Shown: positions 1 through 10,200, counted from the first letter of the stretch. The stretch: 64,000 nucleotides of DNA from Acanthosepion esculentum (GCA_964036315.1 OZ038496.1:10955535-11019534), one strand, 5' to 3'. The notes: generated by a model not told the origin, from the sequence alone. Numbers and translations are program-made.

Positions 1-1015
1 TCTTCTTAAATTGACGTTTAATACTAACACCCTTTGAAATAAGGTATGGGTACTCCAAATGAGTTAAGTGCTGAGTTGGAATAGAATTTCCGAGATAAGC
101 ATCCAACCTTATCTGCTGTAGATATCAGGACTAATTAATTAAATAGACGGTGGATTGAGGATCTGTAATGAATTGTCAAAAAGGATTAAAAGCAATAATC
201 TAGATTAAAGAATCATGGTGGTGAGAGCATTCTACTCTGGGGATGTTTGCGGCTTTTGGAAGAGGGAAACTAGTGAGAGTACACGCTGTAATGGATAAAG
301 AGCAGCTCTTGGCTATTCTTAAAAATAATATAAAACAGTGTACGAAAGTTGTCTACTGGACGTTCCAACATGGCAATGACCCGAAACACACGGCACAAAT
401 TGTTACAAAATACTTACATGACAACAAAATAAAGATATTGGCCTACCCCAGCCAAAGTCCTGGCATACCGTAATTCCCCATGTATAATAAGCCTTTATCC
501 ATAATACGCATACCTAAAGGTGTGCTGAAAGTATGGGGAAATGCTACTACTCATAATACCCACCCCTTGTTTGGTAATCAAACCCAATAAATTGTATCTC
601 TCTAATTTCATTCCTACTCTTATTTTTTTTAAAAATGGTTTTAAACATAGAATAATGTTATTCTAATTTAGTTTTATGATAATTCTTATTTTATTTTACG
701 GCAATTTTTTAAAGGTTTCTTTTTTGTAACTGTGAAAAATACGCAGCCATAATTTTGTTTATTATTTTTTTTTTTTAGAAAAATGCGTATTATACAGGGG
801 GAAATACCATAAACCTCATTGAAAATTTATGAGCATATTTGAAGAAAAATGGAAGAGAACGAAATCATTAAATTTGGCGGAACTTGAACCTATTGCCAAG
901 GGACAATTGAGCAAAATAACTATCAGTGAGTGTAGTGAACTTGTAAAATATTATTAAAAAAGGTTAAATGCAATCATCAAAGACTGATGTCACACAATTG
1001 ATTATTGAAGCAAGG
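1..1015 (+). pseudogene. Tc1-like transposase relic, split by a nested element
   Basis: This is the remains of a Tc1/mariner-superfamily transposase, the DDE enzyme that cuts and pastes its own element. From 221 the sequence reads GGESILLWGC, then shifts frame at about 240 to MFAAFGRGKL and runs to PSQSPGI at 467. The ORF resumes at 812 with NLIENLWAYLKK and continues through a block matching the Tc1 C terminus (KRLNAIIKD near 961-985). Between 468 and 808 lies an inserted element. Without it, 34 residues separate the second acidic site from the Glu of NLIEN, the DD34E spacing of Tc1. That second acidic residue is Gly (HGND where the family has QDND), so the catalytic site is broken. Residues upstream of 220 only weakly resemble the helix-turn-helix part, with in-frame stops. 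The left end runs off the window. Confidence 0.8.
468..808. mobile_element. 341-bp MITE-like element inserted in the Tc1 relic
   Basis: The left end begins CCGTAATTCCCCATGTATAA. The right end, read on the opposite strand, begins GGTATTTCCCCCTGTATAAT, so the ends form imperfect inverted repeats of roughly 25-30 bp. The trinucleotide ATA (465-467 and 809-811) flanks both sides and fits a short TA-containing target duplication. The interior is AT-rich with T runs and no ORF. Removing the element rejoins the Tc1 reading frame exactly, which supports these boundaries. The superfamily is not identified; a TA target is compatible with Tc1/mariner-type movement in trans. Confidence 0.65.
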
Positions 1016-1084
1016 GGCCTGTCAAATTTGGGTGGGGGGTATTTTTATTATTATTTGACATTAAAATAACAATTTTGTCGTAAG

Positions 1085-1435
1085 CATCAGTGCACATTCT
1101 TTCAAAACCATTATTTCATCATTCTATATTTCTAAGATGAGGTATTATGTACACTATTTACATTATTCGGATTATGGTCCTCACCTTTGTCGGCCTTCTT
1201 CAGGTGTTTGGAATATCAAACTGAACCCTTTATTTCGCTCACTGGGGCAGACTGTTCTAGGTCCACGTGTCATGTTTAATGGATGTCAGTTATCAGTTAT
1301 CTCCTGTGAATTCTCCTCTCCAAGTTCTCCACCGCCTTAAGCGGGTATTAAAATCACACGCTTTGGGTCCTGTCACTGGACCTAACTAACGCCTTTATCA
1401 ACTGGGCCATGTGTCCTTGAATAAATAGTGTACAT
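1085..1435 (-). mobile_element. Penelope-like element 3' tail, deleted copy
   Basis: Read on the minus strand, this matches the tails of the PLE relics at 29.67-30.01, 34.6-35.0 and 47.1-47.4 kb: an AGTGGATAAAGGCG-like start, the GAGATAACTGATAACTGACA block, CACGTGGACCTAGAACAGTC, and the CACCTGAAGAAGGCCG motif. In this copy a deletion joins AAGGCCG directly to ACAAAGGTGAGG. The hammerhead-like core present in the other copies is therefore missing. The terminal block ATTCGGACTAT is retained near 1160-1175 in diverged form. Family assignment rests on the linked GIY-YIG coding relics elsewhere in the window. Confidence 0.75.
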
Positions 1436-1440
1436 TATTT

Positions 1441-1975
1441 CATCAATTGATAAAAATTCAAATGAAGTTTCCATGAAAATTTCAGGTATTACAGAATTAT
1501 TTTTAAATGGGGTCGGAGAATAATTACGTCCACAACTAATATCTCAGGCAAATATAACCTATTTGAAAATTAAAGAATTTACTTAAATATGGCAAAAATA
1601 TATTTGGATTTTGTATTATTTTATTTTACTTCTACAGTTAAAAATAAGTAGATGTTTAGTCACGTGTTTATGGTATCAATGACACAATGAATGAAGATGA
1701 GACCGAAGGCGAAGTAATTATTTGCAGAAGGGAAAATGAAAGAATAGAATCAGTAACGAAGTGGCAGACAGTCTCATTAGTGGCGTCGTTGGCGCGAAAA
1801 GAAAAGGCGCCCTTTTCCGTGGGAACAGCGTAACAGTTAAATGGCATATAAACGCGGCGACAAATTAACGTTCACGCCATGTTTTAATGAGATTTGGATT
1901 GGCTTAATCACCAAAATTAATAACTGCATCATTAGAGAATTTTATTTCAATTGATGTGAATTATAATCCAAGTTG
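1441..1975. other. No recognised feature
   Basis: AT-rich DNA with no coding signal I recognise. A somewhat less AT-rich patch at 1690-1870 (GAAGATGAGACCGAAGGCGA and onward) has no match elsewhere in the window. Confidence 0.5.
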
Positions 1976-2015
1976 AAATATACAGAGATGTACACGCACA
2001 AACAGAAACATATTC

Positions 2016-2017
2016 AT

Positions 2018-2053
<36 letters not shown>

Positions 2054-2190
2054 TTGTCATCCACAGACAGACTGTTTCGCTGTTTCACAGCTCATCAGTG
2101 TGGCTAGACGTCCGGTTGCCTCTAGCTACGATCGAAACCCGACTGAATTTGCGTCAGTCGGAACCTCTACCCGCTAAGCCATCAGCAATC
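2016..2190 (-). mobile_element. tRNA-derived SINE carrying a hammerhead ribozyme
   Basis: On the minus strand the element starts near 2190 with a tRNA-like head. The sequence TGGCTTAGCGGG (2181-2170) fits the Pol III A-box consensus TRGCNNAGYNGG at every position. About 30 nt later GGGTTTCGATCG (2140-2129) resembles a B box with one extra T. Twenty-five nt after that comes a complete hammerhead ribozyme (2103-2061), then ATGACAAATA running into (TA)n and (TG)n. The order Pol III promoter, ribozyme, simple-repeat tail resembles the Sm-alpha SINE-like elements of schistosomes, which also carry hammerheads. I see only one such copy in the window. Confidence 0.7.
2061..2103 (-). ncRNA. Type I hammerhead self-cleaving ribozyme
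   Basis: Minus-strand reading gives every conserved part in order. Stem I 5' strand CCACA (2103-2099); core CTGATGA (2098-2092); stem II GCTGT-GAA-ACAGC (2091-2079), five base pairs closed by a GAA loop; core GAAA (2078-2075); stem III ACA/TGT with a GTC triloop, using the last A of GAAA; then the cleavable C of the GUC triplet (2066); and stem I 3' strand TGTGG (2065-2061), which pairs fully with CCACA. Predicted cleavage lies between 2066 and 2065. No core residue deviates from the CUGANGA/GAAA/NUH consensus. The short stem III, open stem I topology makes it type I, the form common in animal retroelements. Activity is predicted, not shown. Confidence 0.85.
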
Positions 2191-2374
2191 AGAAATCAAA
2201 TGAGATACTGTCAATTTCTGAGGAAAGACCTAGGTGGTCTGAAATATTAAATAAATAAATATATACAAAAACACAGAAATAAATACTTTCATAAAAAAAC
2301 ACCCAATTTTGTTTCATTTATTTTATCCAGATATTATATACATATCAAGAAAGTATACGTGGCCTCTCATTATG

Positions 2375-2638
<264 letters not shown>

Positions 2639-2639
2639 C

Positions 2640-3070
2640 ACGCGTATTAATCATTGCTTAATAATGCATAGATATACAGACATATATACGCATGTCTATA
2701 TATCGTACAGGCACGTGTTTGTTTCAACGCATTTCTCTGTCTCTCCATCTCTCCATCTATCTATCTATAGATAGATAGATAACAATACAGCCGCAAAATT
2801 AAAACTACAACGAACCAACATTATTTACGAGTTCAAATGACTCGTAGGTAAATGTGTCCCATGATCAAACCAAACACATGAATAATTACATAGGTCATAC
2901 TATTACATCTCTATCTGGACGATTCATGTTACACCTACTCGACCATAGCTCAATTAAGACTTATTTAAACACATAGCAAAACCTACCAAACGCACTCCGA
3001 AACATACTAGAAGAAAATACATGTAAAAAAGATTAAGAATAATGGAAGCCCTAATAGTAAAAAAGTAAAA
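2640..3070. other. No recognised feature
   Basis: AT-rich sequence; short (ATAG)n near 2757-2780. No coding or RNA signal recognised. Confidence 0.5.
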
Positions 3071-3300
3071 GCTAACATTCACTAACATTAAGTACGAACA
3101 CGGCTACAATGTGCTGACCGTGTTTGGAAAATAAAACATTCCTATAACTCCAGACACATACATAAAAACAAACATATTCAGTTAAAAATAAAGTGAAAAT
3201 AAATATTTTCCTCGATAATGCCTAAAAATATAGCCGAAATCGTTCGTATATATAGAACTTTTGGACAGTTTTTACACACTTTTTGACCCGAATAGAAATC
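3070..3300 (-). repeat. Dispersed retroelement-like fragment
   Basis: Shares the blocks ACCGTGTTTGGAAAATAAAACATTC (in part), ATAATGCCTAAAAATATAGCC and ACTTTTGGACAGTTTTTA with 5750-5890. In other copies this block leads into a short conserved peptide ending VFNETC before a (TA)n tract. It is followed by a (GT)n tract at 3316-3361. Element class is uncertain. Confidence 0.45.
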
Positions 3301-3390
3301 ACGTGTACGAAAAAAGTGTGTGTGTGTGTGTGTGTGTGCGTGCGTGTGTGTGTGTGTGTGCATATACTCGAAAGCAGCACTTTTAATTGC

Positions 3391-4269
3391 TACGACGGTC
3401 ATTCAATAAATAAAGTGAATTTGTCGGTATAAGGACTTCTAATACAGATAGAAGCTTACTTTTCTTTTCTTGTTTTTGTTTTACTTCTTTTTCGCATAGA
3501 TTTAATTTCTTTTGCAGATTAAAAAAAATGAGACTGTAGGCCATTAACAAAGATGGCCGATCAAGAAGCATGCTCCAGGATTGAACAGCAGTCAGATTTT
3601 TGGTTGCTGAATGGTGCAAACCAGTTGAAATTCATAGGAGAATGTCAACTGTGTATGGTGCCACATGTTTCAGATAAAAAATATCTACATGTGGGCTAAA
3701 TTGTTTAAAGAAGGACGGAGCAGTGTTGAGGATGAAGACAGGCCTGGGAGATCTGCAGATGTGAGGTCTCCTGAGGTGATCGAATCAGTCAATGACCTCA
3801 TTCAGTCTGACATAAGGGTGACAGTGTATGACATTACAAGGACTTTGAGCTTATCTGTTGGGACAAAAGCAGGGGTCATCAGTCAGAAGGAGTCATCTTG
3901 CATCAGGACAACGCAAGGCCTCACACATCAGCGCAAACGAAGCAGACCATCAACGAGCTGGGCTGGGAACTGCTCCCTCATCCCCCTTACAGCCCAGACC
4001 TTGCCCCTTCAGACTTTCACCTGTTTGATCTCTTGAAAGCGTTCACGAGAGGCACGAAGTTTAAAAGTGACGATGAAGTCAAAAGTTTTGTGAGCGACTG
4101 GCTGAGACATCAGTCCAATGTTTTTTACGCTGAGAGAATACGGAAGTTTGTGCACAGCTGTGACAGTGCTGGGAGACTACGTTGAAAATTTTTTAAAAAA
4201 GTAGGCTTCTATCTGTATTAGAAGTCCTTATACCGAAAAAATCACCTTATTTATTGAATGAACCTCGTA
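3391..4269 (+). mobile_element. Mariner-family element, internally deleted (copy 1)
   Basis: The ends are inverted repeats of about 65 bp: TACGACGGTCATTCAATAAA at the left and its complement at the right, closing TTGAATGAACCTCGTA. A TA target dinucleotide abuts the ends. Inside is a degraded mariner transposase: the N-terminal start MADQEACSRIEQ near 3553, the block KLFKEGRSSVEDEDRPGRSA, then VIESVNDLIQSD up to RTLSLSVGT. At about 3863-3872 an internal deletion fuses this to the catalytic block near 3898, which reads HQDNARPHTSAQT and YSPDLAPSDFHLF. The first catalytic Asp region is absent. The second and third Asp remain, spaced D34D, the mariner signature. Frameshifts prevent any functional product. 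The junction is the same as in the 63-kb copy. Confidence 0.9.
3898..4185 (+). pseudogene. Mariner transposase C-terminal relic (D34D part)
   Basis: A 95-residue open stretch starting MHQDNARPHTSAQTKQ holds the last two acidic residues of the mariner DDD triad. The Asp of QDN and the Asp of LAPSD are separated by 34 residues. It continues through LKAFTRGTKFKSDDEVKSF to a stop near 4185. In the family consensus seen at 17.6 kb the start reads HHDNARPHTAA. It is a fragment of the transposase encoded by the surrounding element and cannot catalyse transposition without the first Asp. Confidence 0.85.
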
Positions 4270-4290
4270 TATATACAGTACTTTGAAAAA

Positions 4291-4370
4291 GTAAGTGTCT
4301 CACGAATATAATGTTTAAAATAATTGTCTCTTATTTTCCAGATAATCAACACATCTTAATGAAACTATAT
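4291..4370. repeat. Second copy of 75-bp dispersed repeat
   Basis: Matches 2519-2595 over GTGTCTCACGAATATAATGT and the following ATAATTGTCT and ACATCTTAAT blocks, with a handful of differences. Confidence 0.8.
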
Positions 4371-4590
4371 AATGGTAAAACTATTTGCACCGGTAACAAT
4401 GTGCAAACAAAATACAGAGGGTAAATATAAGGGTTCACTATTTATGCACAACTTAAATTTCAATTAATATTTTTATCCAGCTTGATAAAATAATTTTGAA
4501 AATTGTTTTAGTACACGTTTCTGTTAACGAATATTTTTATTGATCATCTAAAAAAAAAGGAGACAGTTTTATTAAATATAATATCCGGGT
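4371..4590. other. No recognised feature
   Basis: AT-rich, no signal recognised. Confidence 0.5.
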
Positions 4591-4695
4591 TCACAGCACT
4601 GTATATAACTAATTCAACTGGAATTCGACCTCGCCCCTCCAATTTATCATCCTGATCCGTCATCCATTACACCACCCATATATCCATATCTACCG
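4590..4695 (-). mobile_element. tRNA-like SINE head, diverged
   Basis: On the minus strand GGGTGGTGTAATGGATGACG is followed about 35 nt later by GAGGTCGAATTCCAG, a good B box (GGTCGAATTCC). The same GTGGTGTAATGG start is used by the 5S-headed SINEs at 23.7 and 41.7 kb, so this is a fragment of that family without its tail. Confidence 0.55.
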
Positions 4696-4699
4696 GCAT

Positions 4700-5250
4700 C
4701 GACGAGGGCTAAATTACAAGACTTTTCTTTCACTATTATTTATCCGCCGATGGACATAAATGCTTTTCATAATAATGTGACATTTTTTTTCTCTTTCTAA
4801 TCGCTCGGCATGCGTATGTGCTTGTGTGATTGCAATCATCAGAACTCAGAGAAAGGTGCAATTATTGGTTTGAAGATTACATTTTAATTGATCTATTTTT
4901 TTCTGTCTTAGAATTGAAGACAAAAGAATTACACTTAACAGATGAACAAGAACAACCCCTTCTAAAATAGATTCATATCTTGACATACAACTCTTACATC
5001 AACACGGGTGATTTGTCGTTTTATAGATGGTTATCAAGTTGAGTGCCCAGTACGTGTGGTAGTATGTTAAAAATTAACTTAAAGAATATATTTGACTCCT
5101 CAGGGGTGATGTCATGGCTAACCAGCTAGTCTTGGCAGATTGAATATTATTACTGTGGTTTAATCCTGATGAAACAGGACATACTTCTGGCCTTACCTTC
5201 AAGCAATTATTTCACTTCGTGTTGGAACGTTAGTTTGATAGATTAAAGAG
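4700..5250. other. No recognised feature
   Basis: AT-rich, nothing recognised. Confidence 0.5.
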
Positions 5251-5254
5251 TCCT

Positions 5255-5451
5255 GCGAATTAATCCATAGCTGGGGGACGGAGAAAATCTGAGTTTATAA
5301 CTTTTGAAAGGATATTTGTGAGTAAGGGAATATAGAAACACTACTTGAATCGGAATTGGAATTTGAATGTCCTATTAAGAGATCTGAACCATTAACTATT
5401 ATATTACACAGGCATCCAAGCCGGTCTTTCCACGGGATGTGGCCTCATATA

Positions 5452-5455
<4 letters not shown>
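5255..5455. repeat. SINE fragment (-) next to a dispersed repeat (+) ending in (TA)n
   Basis: AATTAATCCATAGCTGGGGG at 5260-5279 is the reverse complement of the SINE tail found throughout the window; the tRNA-like part follows to about 5370. From 5385 a separate block ACACAGGCATCCAAGCCGGT runs to ATGTGGCC and then directly into (TA)n. The same block, in opposite orientation, abuts (TA)n at 49,378-49,445. Confidence 0.6.
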
Positions 5456-5510
<55 letters not shown>

Positions 5511-5611
5511 AAATATATATATAATATATATATGTAGTTGATATTTTCGAGTGTTGTTTGATTTTTTTTATTAATAAGGCTCCCATAATATATATATATA
5601 TATATATATAA
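5455..5611. repeat. (TA)n microsatellites
   Basis: Two TA tracts (about 5455-5532 and 5588-5611). Confidence 0.9.
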
Positions 5612-5619
5612 AATGATAA

Positions 5620-6020
5620 TATAATTGTTGATAACATAAATGTAATAGCATCGTCTACATTAAAAAAAAGCCTAAAAATTGGAGCCTTATTCATAAAAAC
5701 AACAAAAAAACAACACTCATTAATATCAATATGAACATGAACACAATATTTTAACCGTGTTTTGAAAATGAAACATTATATAAATACATATATACAACAA
5801 TCTATTTCTTGTTGACAGTTAATATATTTCAACCTTGGAAATAGCTAAATATATTGCCGAACAATTGGACAGTTTTCATATATATATTTCTACCGAAGAG
5901 AAAAAACTTATTAGGTCGCATGAGAAAACTATATCAAAGCACCTTGCCTGTCATATTCAATAAAACGTACATGAACGAAGGATTGGTGCCGAAATACATC
6001 ATTTTTTCAAATTGCTCAAT
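5620..6020 (+). repeat. Dispersed retroelement-like fragment with coding trace
   Basis: 5625-5675 (AATTGTTGATAACATAAATG onward) matches the target of the mariner at 17,074-17,108. The stretch 5910-6020 encodes RKLYQSTLPVIFNKTYMNEG, close to [17 protein letters not shown] at 62.90-62.96 kb and to minus-strand versions at 62.69 and 30.9 kb. I suspect a PLE-type retroelement but cannot place the domain. Confidence 0.45.
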
Positions 6021-6029
6021 AAGCAATTC

Positions 6030-7740
6030 CCTACACATATGTTAGGAAATAAAGCGTTAATAAATCATTTGGGCTATATCGCCCGTGGATAACTAAAGGT
6101 TGTAACCATGGTAGCTTAAATGGCTGATTTCCTAATTTTTTAAATGATTATCTATTTCCCTGGGCCAGTCGCCGTCTCAGATAAAACATAGGCCAGATCA
6201 CCTACCTTTTATGAGGGGTCGATTTTCAAAATCTGAACTTTCGCAGCGGGTTCGTTCTCTGTTTTATTTCCCCAATTTTTTGTTTTCGCTACCAAATGTA
6301 TAATTCTTGTCTGTTTTTTTTCTGTTCGCCAGTGACATGTGTTTTCTCAAGAAATATTTAAAATTGTTCTCTTAATCTGTTTTCGTCCGGATGCCAGACT
6401 CTCGGTAGATAAGAAAATATAAACTGTCCTACTCTCACCAAGGAAAATGTCACCTCTTTCTCTCTGTCTTCCAGACTATATTTAATTTTGGGCTTAACCC
6501 TATTTTACTGCTCAGATTTAATGTCTAACCACGTCACAGCCTCAATGTCATATCCCCCCTAGCATTGTTGTCATTTATTTGTATATGACATCCAACTCTA
6601 CCTTCCTTTAGGTGAGAAAAGAAAAAAAATAACCAAAAATGTTCTTCATTGCTTAATGTTTCTACTAAACATGAAGTAGAATTAAAAGATACTTCTCTTC
6701 ATTTTCCGGTTCATGATCAGGTATTTTCGTATATGCGTCTCGCACCACCCTTTGCAATTTAATAATTTAACATGGGGCTCGAAACTCCACTTACATTTTT
6801 TTCAATTGATAATTTTTTTATGTTTATCCTCGTTTGGCTTTCTTAGTCAATTTCCCTGTTTCTAATAGATTTTGATTTTACTTCGGCAGCTTCTTCCAAA
6901 CCCGAACTTCTTCAGCAAAGAACACTAAATAGTGTGCCTCTCTCGTTTTCTTGTACACTCGCCAACATCTGCGGATTAACTGATTTCTTCGTATGCTTTT
7001 TCAGCCTCCATATTGCCCTATTATGACGGCAACAGCTACCAAAGTGTCTGCCTTGGCAGACCACTTCATTATGTTCACTGGATTATCTCCTTTACTGGTT
7101 TTAACAACATCTCCTTCAATGAAACATATTGAGATTTCTCTACCACGGGCTCCCACAACCTTGTCCAATCACTCAAACCCATTTCAATCAACCTCACAAA
7201 TTATCTTTTTCTCCGTATTTTTCTTCACCCTGATAACAAGTGGGTAGAGATATAGATACTCCAAATGCAGAATATCCTAGGGGTAAATCTATCAAAGACA
7301 ATGGCAGCTGTATCTTTATTCTTTTCGTGGGAGTTCTCCCTCATACTCTGGACAGATCAATCTGATTCTTGGTGGCAACAGCCCAGACTACATCATATAT
7401 TCTAATAGCTTGTGGTAATACTGTATATGTCAATACTTGACAATTCTCTTTAATTCCATTTTTATCCATCTTAAACAATTCAATCTTGTAATTCCCAGTC
7501 GCATAAATGGGAATTAATGAGATACACGTTTTCTTGCTTTACATTTCCTTGCTTCGTCTGTGGATAATAACATAAACTTTGTTCACACCGAATTCAAAGC
7601 TATATACTATATCTCAATTTGATATTTTGCAACTCCCCTAGTCATTGCTTCACTTGGGGTTACGGAATGTGCAAGTTTATCCCTTGATATATCTCTGGTA
7701 CTATCCCTGTCTAATAACTCAATGTGACATCAAAATCAAA
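6030..7740. other. No recognised feature
   Basis: A long stretch without repeats matching other parts of the window. An 84-residue open frame at 6993-7247 (+) has no motif, compositional bias or family I recognise; I treat it as chance. If the window hides an unrecognised exon, this is one of the larger repeat-free intervals to test. Confidence 0.4.
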
Positions 7741-8227
7741 AGTTTATTATCTTCTAATAAGATAAGACAATCTAAAACATTGTAGTATTTTAAGACATGT
7801 TTATATTTATACATTCTTTTTTTACATACAAATATTAAAGTAAATTCTCTGTTTTTTAATAAACCGTATCAGTAACATTTACCGGTTAAGGCACGTCAGG
7901 CTATATGACGGTTGCGTATAGGATACAGGATCGATTCCTGTCGGAGGACGAAAATTTTTTATGAACATTTTCGGACATTCAGGCCGGTAAATGTTACTAA
8001 TACTGTTTATTATAAACAGAGCATTTACTTAAATTTTTGTATCTATAAAAAGAATCTATAAACATTTAAAAAATGTCTTAAAATAATTGTCGGACTTTGT
8101 CCATTTCATAATGTGTGACGTCATTTGCTTACATTTGGATACGCCATGAGCAGATATGAATGTACGTGAGAGAATCGTGGAAGATTGAAGTTTAAAATCA
8201 GTAAAATCGACCTTGCTAATCGAACGA

Positions 8228-8311
8228 TTCTCTGTGGCTCGATCGGTTAAGGGCACATCAGGCTAAATGACGGTTCCGTATAGGATACAGGTCCGAATCC
8301 TGTCGTAGGAC
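8228..8311 (+). tRNA. tRNA-like class II sequence, degenerate (array unit 2)
   Basis: Aligns with the better-preserved copy at 8589-8671 over its full length. It has acceptor mismatches (TTCTCTG against CGTAGGA), an anticodon stem weakened by CATCA/TGACG, and B box GGTCCGAATCC. Probably a non-functional copy within the repeat array. Confidence 0.55.
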
Positions 8312-8588
8312 GAATATTTTCTATGAAGATTTCTCGGACATTCAGGCCAGTAAATGTTGTTTAATACTCTTTATTATAAAACAGAGCATTTACTTAAATA
8401 TTTGCATCTATAAAAAGAATGTATAAACATAAAAATGTCTTAAAATAATTGTCGGACTTTGTCCAGTTCATAATGTGTGACGTCATTTGTTTACATTTGA
8501 TACGCCATGAGCAGATATGAATGTACGTGAGAGAATCATGGAAGATTAAAGTTTAAAGACGGTAAAATCGACCTTGCTAACTGAACGC

Positions 8589-8671
8589 TCCTCTGTGGCC
8601 GAAACGGTTAAAGCACGTCAGGCTATATGACGGTTCCGTAGAGGATACAGGTTCGATTCCTGTCGGAGGAC
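8589..8671 (+). tRNA. tRNA-like class II cloverleaf, anticodon position CTA (array unit 3)
   Basis: 83 nt folding as a class II (Leu/Ser-type) tRNA. Acceptor TCCTCTG pairs with CGGAGGA over seven positions (one G-U). The D stem GCC/AGC is imperfect. Anticodon stem CGTCA/TGACG is perfect around loop GGCTATA. The 14-nt variable arm has a TCC/GGA stem, and T arm ACAGG-TTCGATT-CCTGT is perfect. A box TGGCCGAAACGG and B box GGTTCGATTCC are both good, and a TTTT run follows at 8675. The loop places CTA at the anticodon and G at position 33, where tRNAs have U, so decoding is doubtful. Because near-copies sit in the tandem array and elsewhere, it is most likely the tRNA-derived head of a repeat. Confidence 0.6.
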
Positions 8672-8827
8672 GAAAATTTTCTATGAAAATTACTCGGACA
8701 TTCAGGTCAGTAAATGTTACTGTTTATTATAAAACAAATGATTTACTTAAATATTTCTATGTATAAACATAAAAATGTCTTAAAATAATTGTTGGACTTT
8801 GTCAATTTAATATTGTAGTATTTCTAT

Positions 8828-9170
8828 AGCTCTTTAGCGAGGTCTGCTCGTAACCCTAAATGATGTGGAGACTCGGTTTGTATTTTTAATAGTTTTGTGA
8901 TGTCAACGGATACTCGTTGCCACTTTTAGAATGTCAACGTGTACTCATTGTTACTTTTGTATTGCCTGTGCTAGTAGAGACTTTGCAATCGCAGATACAA
9001 CTATAGTAACGCCGTTGAACAATACTGGTGCCAGACCCCTTCAAATAAGACTCGAATAAATAGTACTTGCTCGATAATACTCGCTCGAAAAGTAACCACC
9101 GAATAGTGATCCGAATAGTAATCTGTATAGTGAAATATTTATTTGTACGAATTACGAAATGTGGCACAAG
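8828..9170 (+). repeat. LTR-like ~600-bp dispersed repeat, 5' part
   Basis: Carries the family's marker blocks: GTGATGTCAACGGATACTCG, AGAGACTTTGCAATCGCAGA, ACGCCGTTGAACAATACTGG and TAGTACTTGCTCGATAATAC. The same blocks occur at 27.3, 27.9 and (minus strand) 51.5-51.9 kb. Confidence 0.7.
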
Positions 9171-9477
9171 GTCAAAAGAGGGATTCGGGAAACGGACGAT
9201 CTTCTGTCATAATTTTTAACTTTAACACTGAGCAAAACATAGAATAATATTCCTAACACCAAAACAACGCATTCTTACCTTTCTTACTACATTCCCCGAA
9301 ATACCTCATGGTCTCTATGAAAGTCTTAACTAATCCCCATATGTACAATTCATTGCCAGTGTGAGGAGGGGAATAAAATAAAAATTTTAAATCTAAACCC
9401 TAATTAATATTTACAAAAATGAATAAAAATTATATACAAAGAAACTAAACATATAATGATCACTTAGACGCCACGAT
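9171..9477. other. ~300-bp insertion within the LTR-like repeat
   Basis: Compared with the copies at 27-28 kb, this AT-rich segment separates the 5' and 3' parts of the repeat. No ends or coding sequence recognised. Confidence 0.4.
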
Positions 9478-9605
9478 AATTCCCATATATACATTTCCTT
9501 TACTATCACGTGATCTACTTATTCAAAATGGGATCGCCTGTGTTTGCTCTCTGGTGACCCGTGTTCAAACTCCAGCGACATTTTATTCTTATATAACAAG
9601 TAGTA
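9478..9605 (+). repeat. LTR-like dispersed repeat, 3' part
   Basis: TCACGTGATCTACTTATTCA, ATGGGATCGCCTGTGTTTGC, GTGTTCAAACTCC (B-box-like) and TTTATTCTTATATAACAAG match the 3' portions of the copies at 27.6 and 28.4 kb. Confidence 0.65.
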
Positions 9606-10200
9606 ACTGTCTTATGTGACCAGAGGTCACTATACTCGGGGATAAATGTTCTAATGATGAAATATCTACCTGACCACTCAGATGGCTAATCTAGCGGACC
9701 TTATTAGTAATTTTCATTAACTGAAAATACTGTTGAACAAAACTACTTAACTCATGGCTCCGGAGGCATTAGCTAATTCTCTCCTTAATTCTCGCATTTT
9801 ACTGATCTTTTCTGGTTCTAATCTAGTTACATTTAGTATCAATATACTCTCCTTGGGTTCAAACCTTCGTTGTTTTCATGTCCTTATCAACTAACGGTTG
9901 TGTTATCACCTACCATCTTTCTTCCTCAAATTACTCATTTGATTCCATCTCTTCTGGTTCCACCAGAGCTATTCTTCTCATCCTTCTCTTCTTATTCTTT
10001 AGTTCAGCTCATTCCCAACCGTCTACCTCAGCTAATTTTAGCTCGTTACCTTTTAACTTTCCCAACCATCTGATTCCAGATTATAAAGATACTAGCGCCG
10101 TCCGTACCCCTATTCTATAATAGGCTTCCCACTTCACGTCCAATTTACCTGTCACCATAACCTCCGACATTGAAGTATTTACAATCTCATACCCTAGTAT
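9606..10200. other. No recognised feature; pyrimidine-rich
   Basis: 9770-10,130 is C/T-rich on this strand and open in two forward frames (67 and 80 residues) with serine-rich low-complexity translation. No family recognised. Confidence 0.4.

Larger units (their letters stand above)
7740..8815 (+). repeat. Tandem array of ~360-bp tRNA-containing units
   Basis: About three head-to-tail units. The matching point CCTGTCG recurs at 7937, 8299 and 8659, giving periods of 362 and 360 bp. Each unit holds a tRNA-like block, then GGACATTCAGGCCGGTAAATG, a small hairpin CTGTTTATTATAAACAG, and the blocks AATTGTCGGACTTTGTCCA and GATACGCCATGAGCAGATAT. The first tRNA-like block (7881-7950) has lost its 5' part and is fused to AGTAACATTTA. 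Confidence 0.85.

Noticed and set aside
5166..5190. CTGATGAAACAGGACA as a hammerhead core
   Set aside because: No stem II or GAAA core follows.
6993..7247. 84-residue open frame as a gene
   Set aside because: No recognisable domain, codon pattern or repeat match; plausible by chance in this length of sequence.
8589..8671. Functional suppressor tRNA
   Set aside because: Lack of U33, an imperfect D stem and the presence of near copies in a tandem array make a repeat-derived pseudogene more likely; kept as a low-confidence tRNA-like feature.
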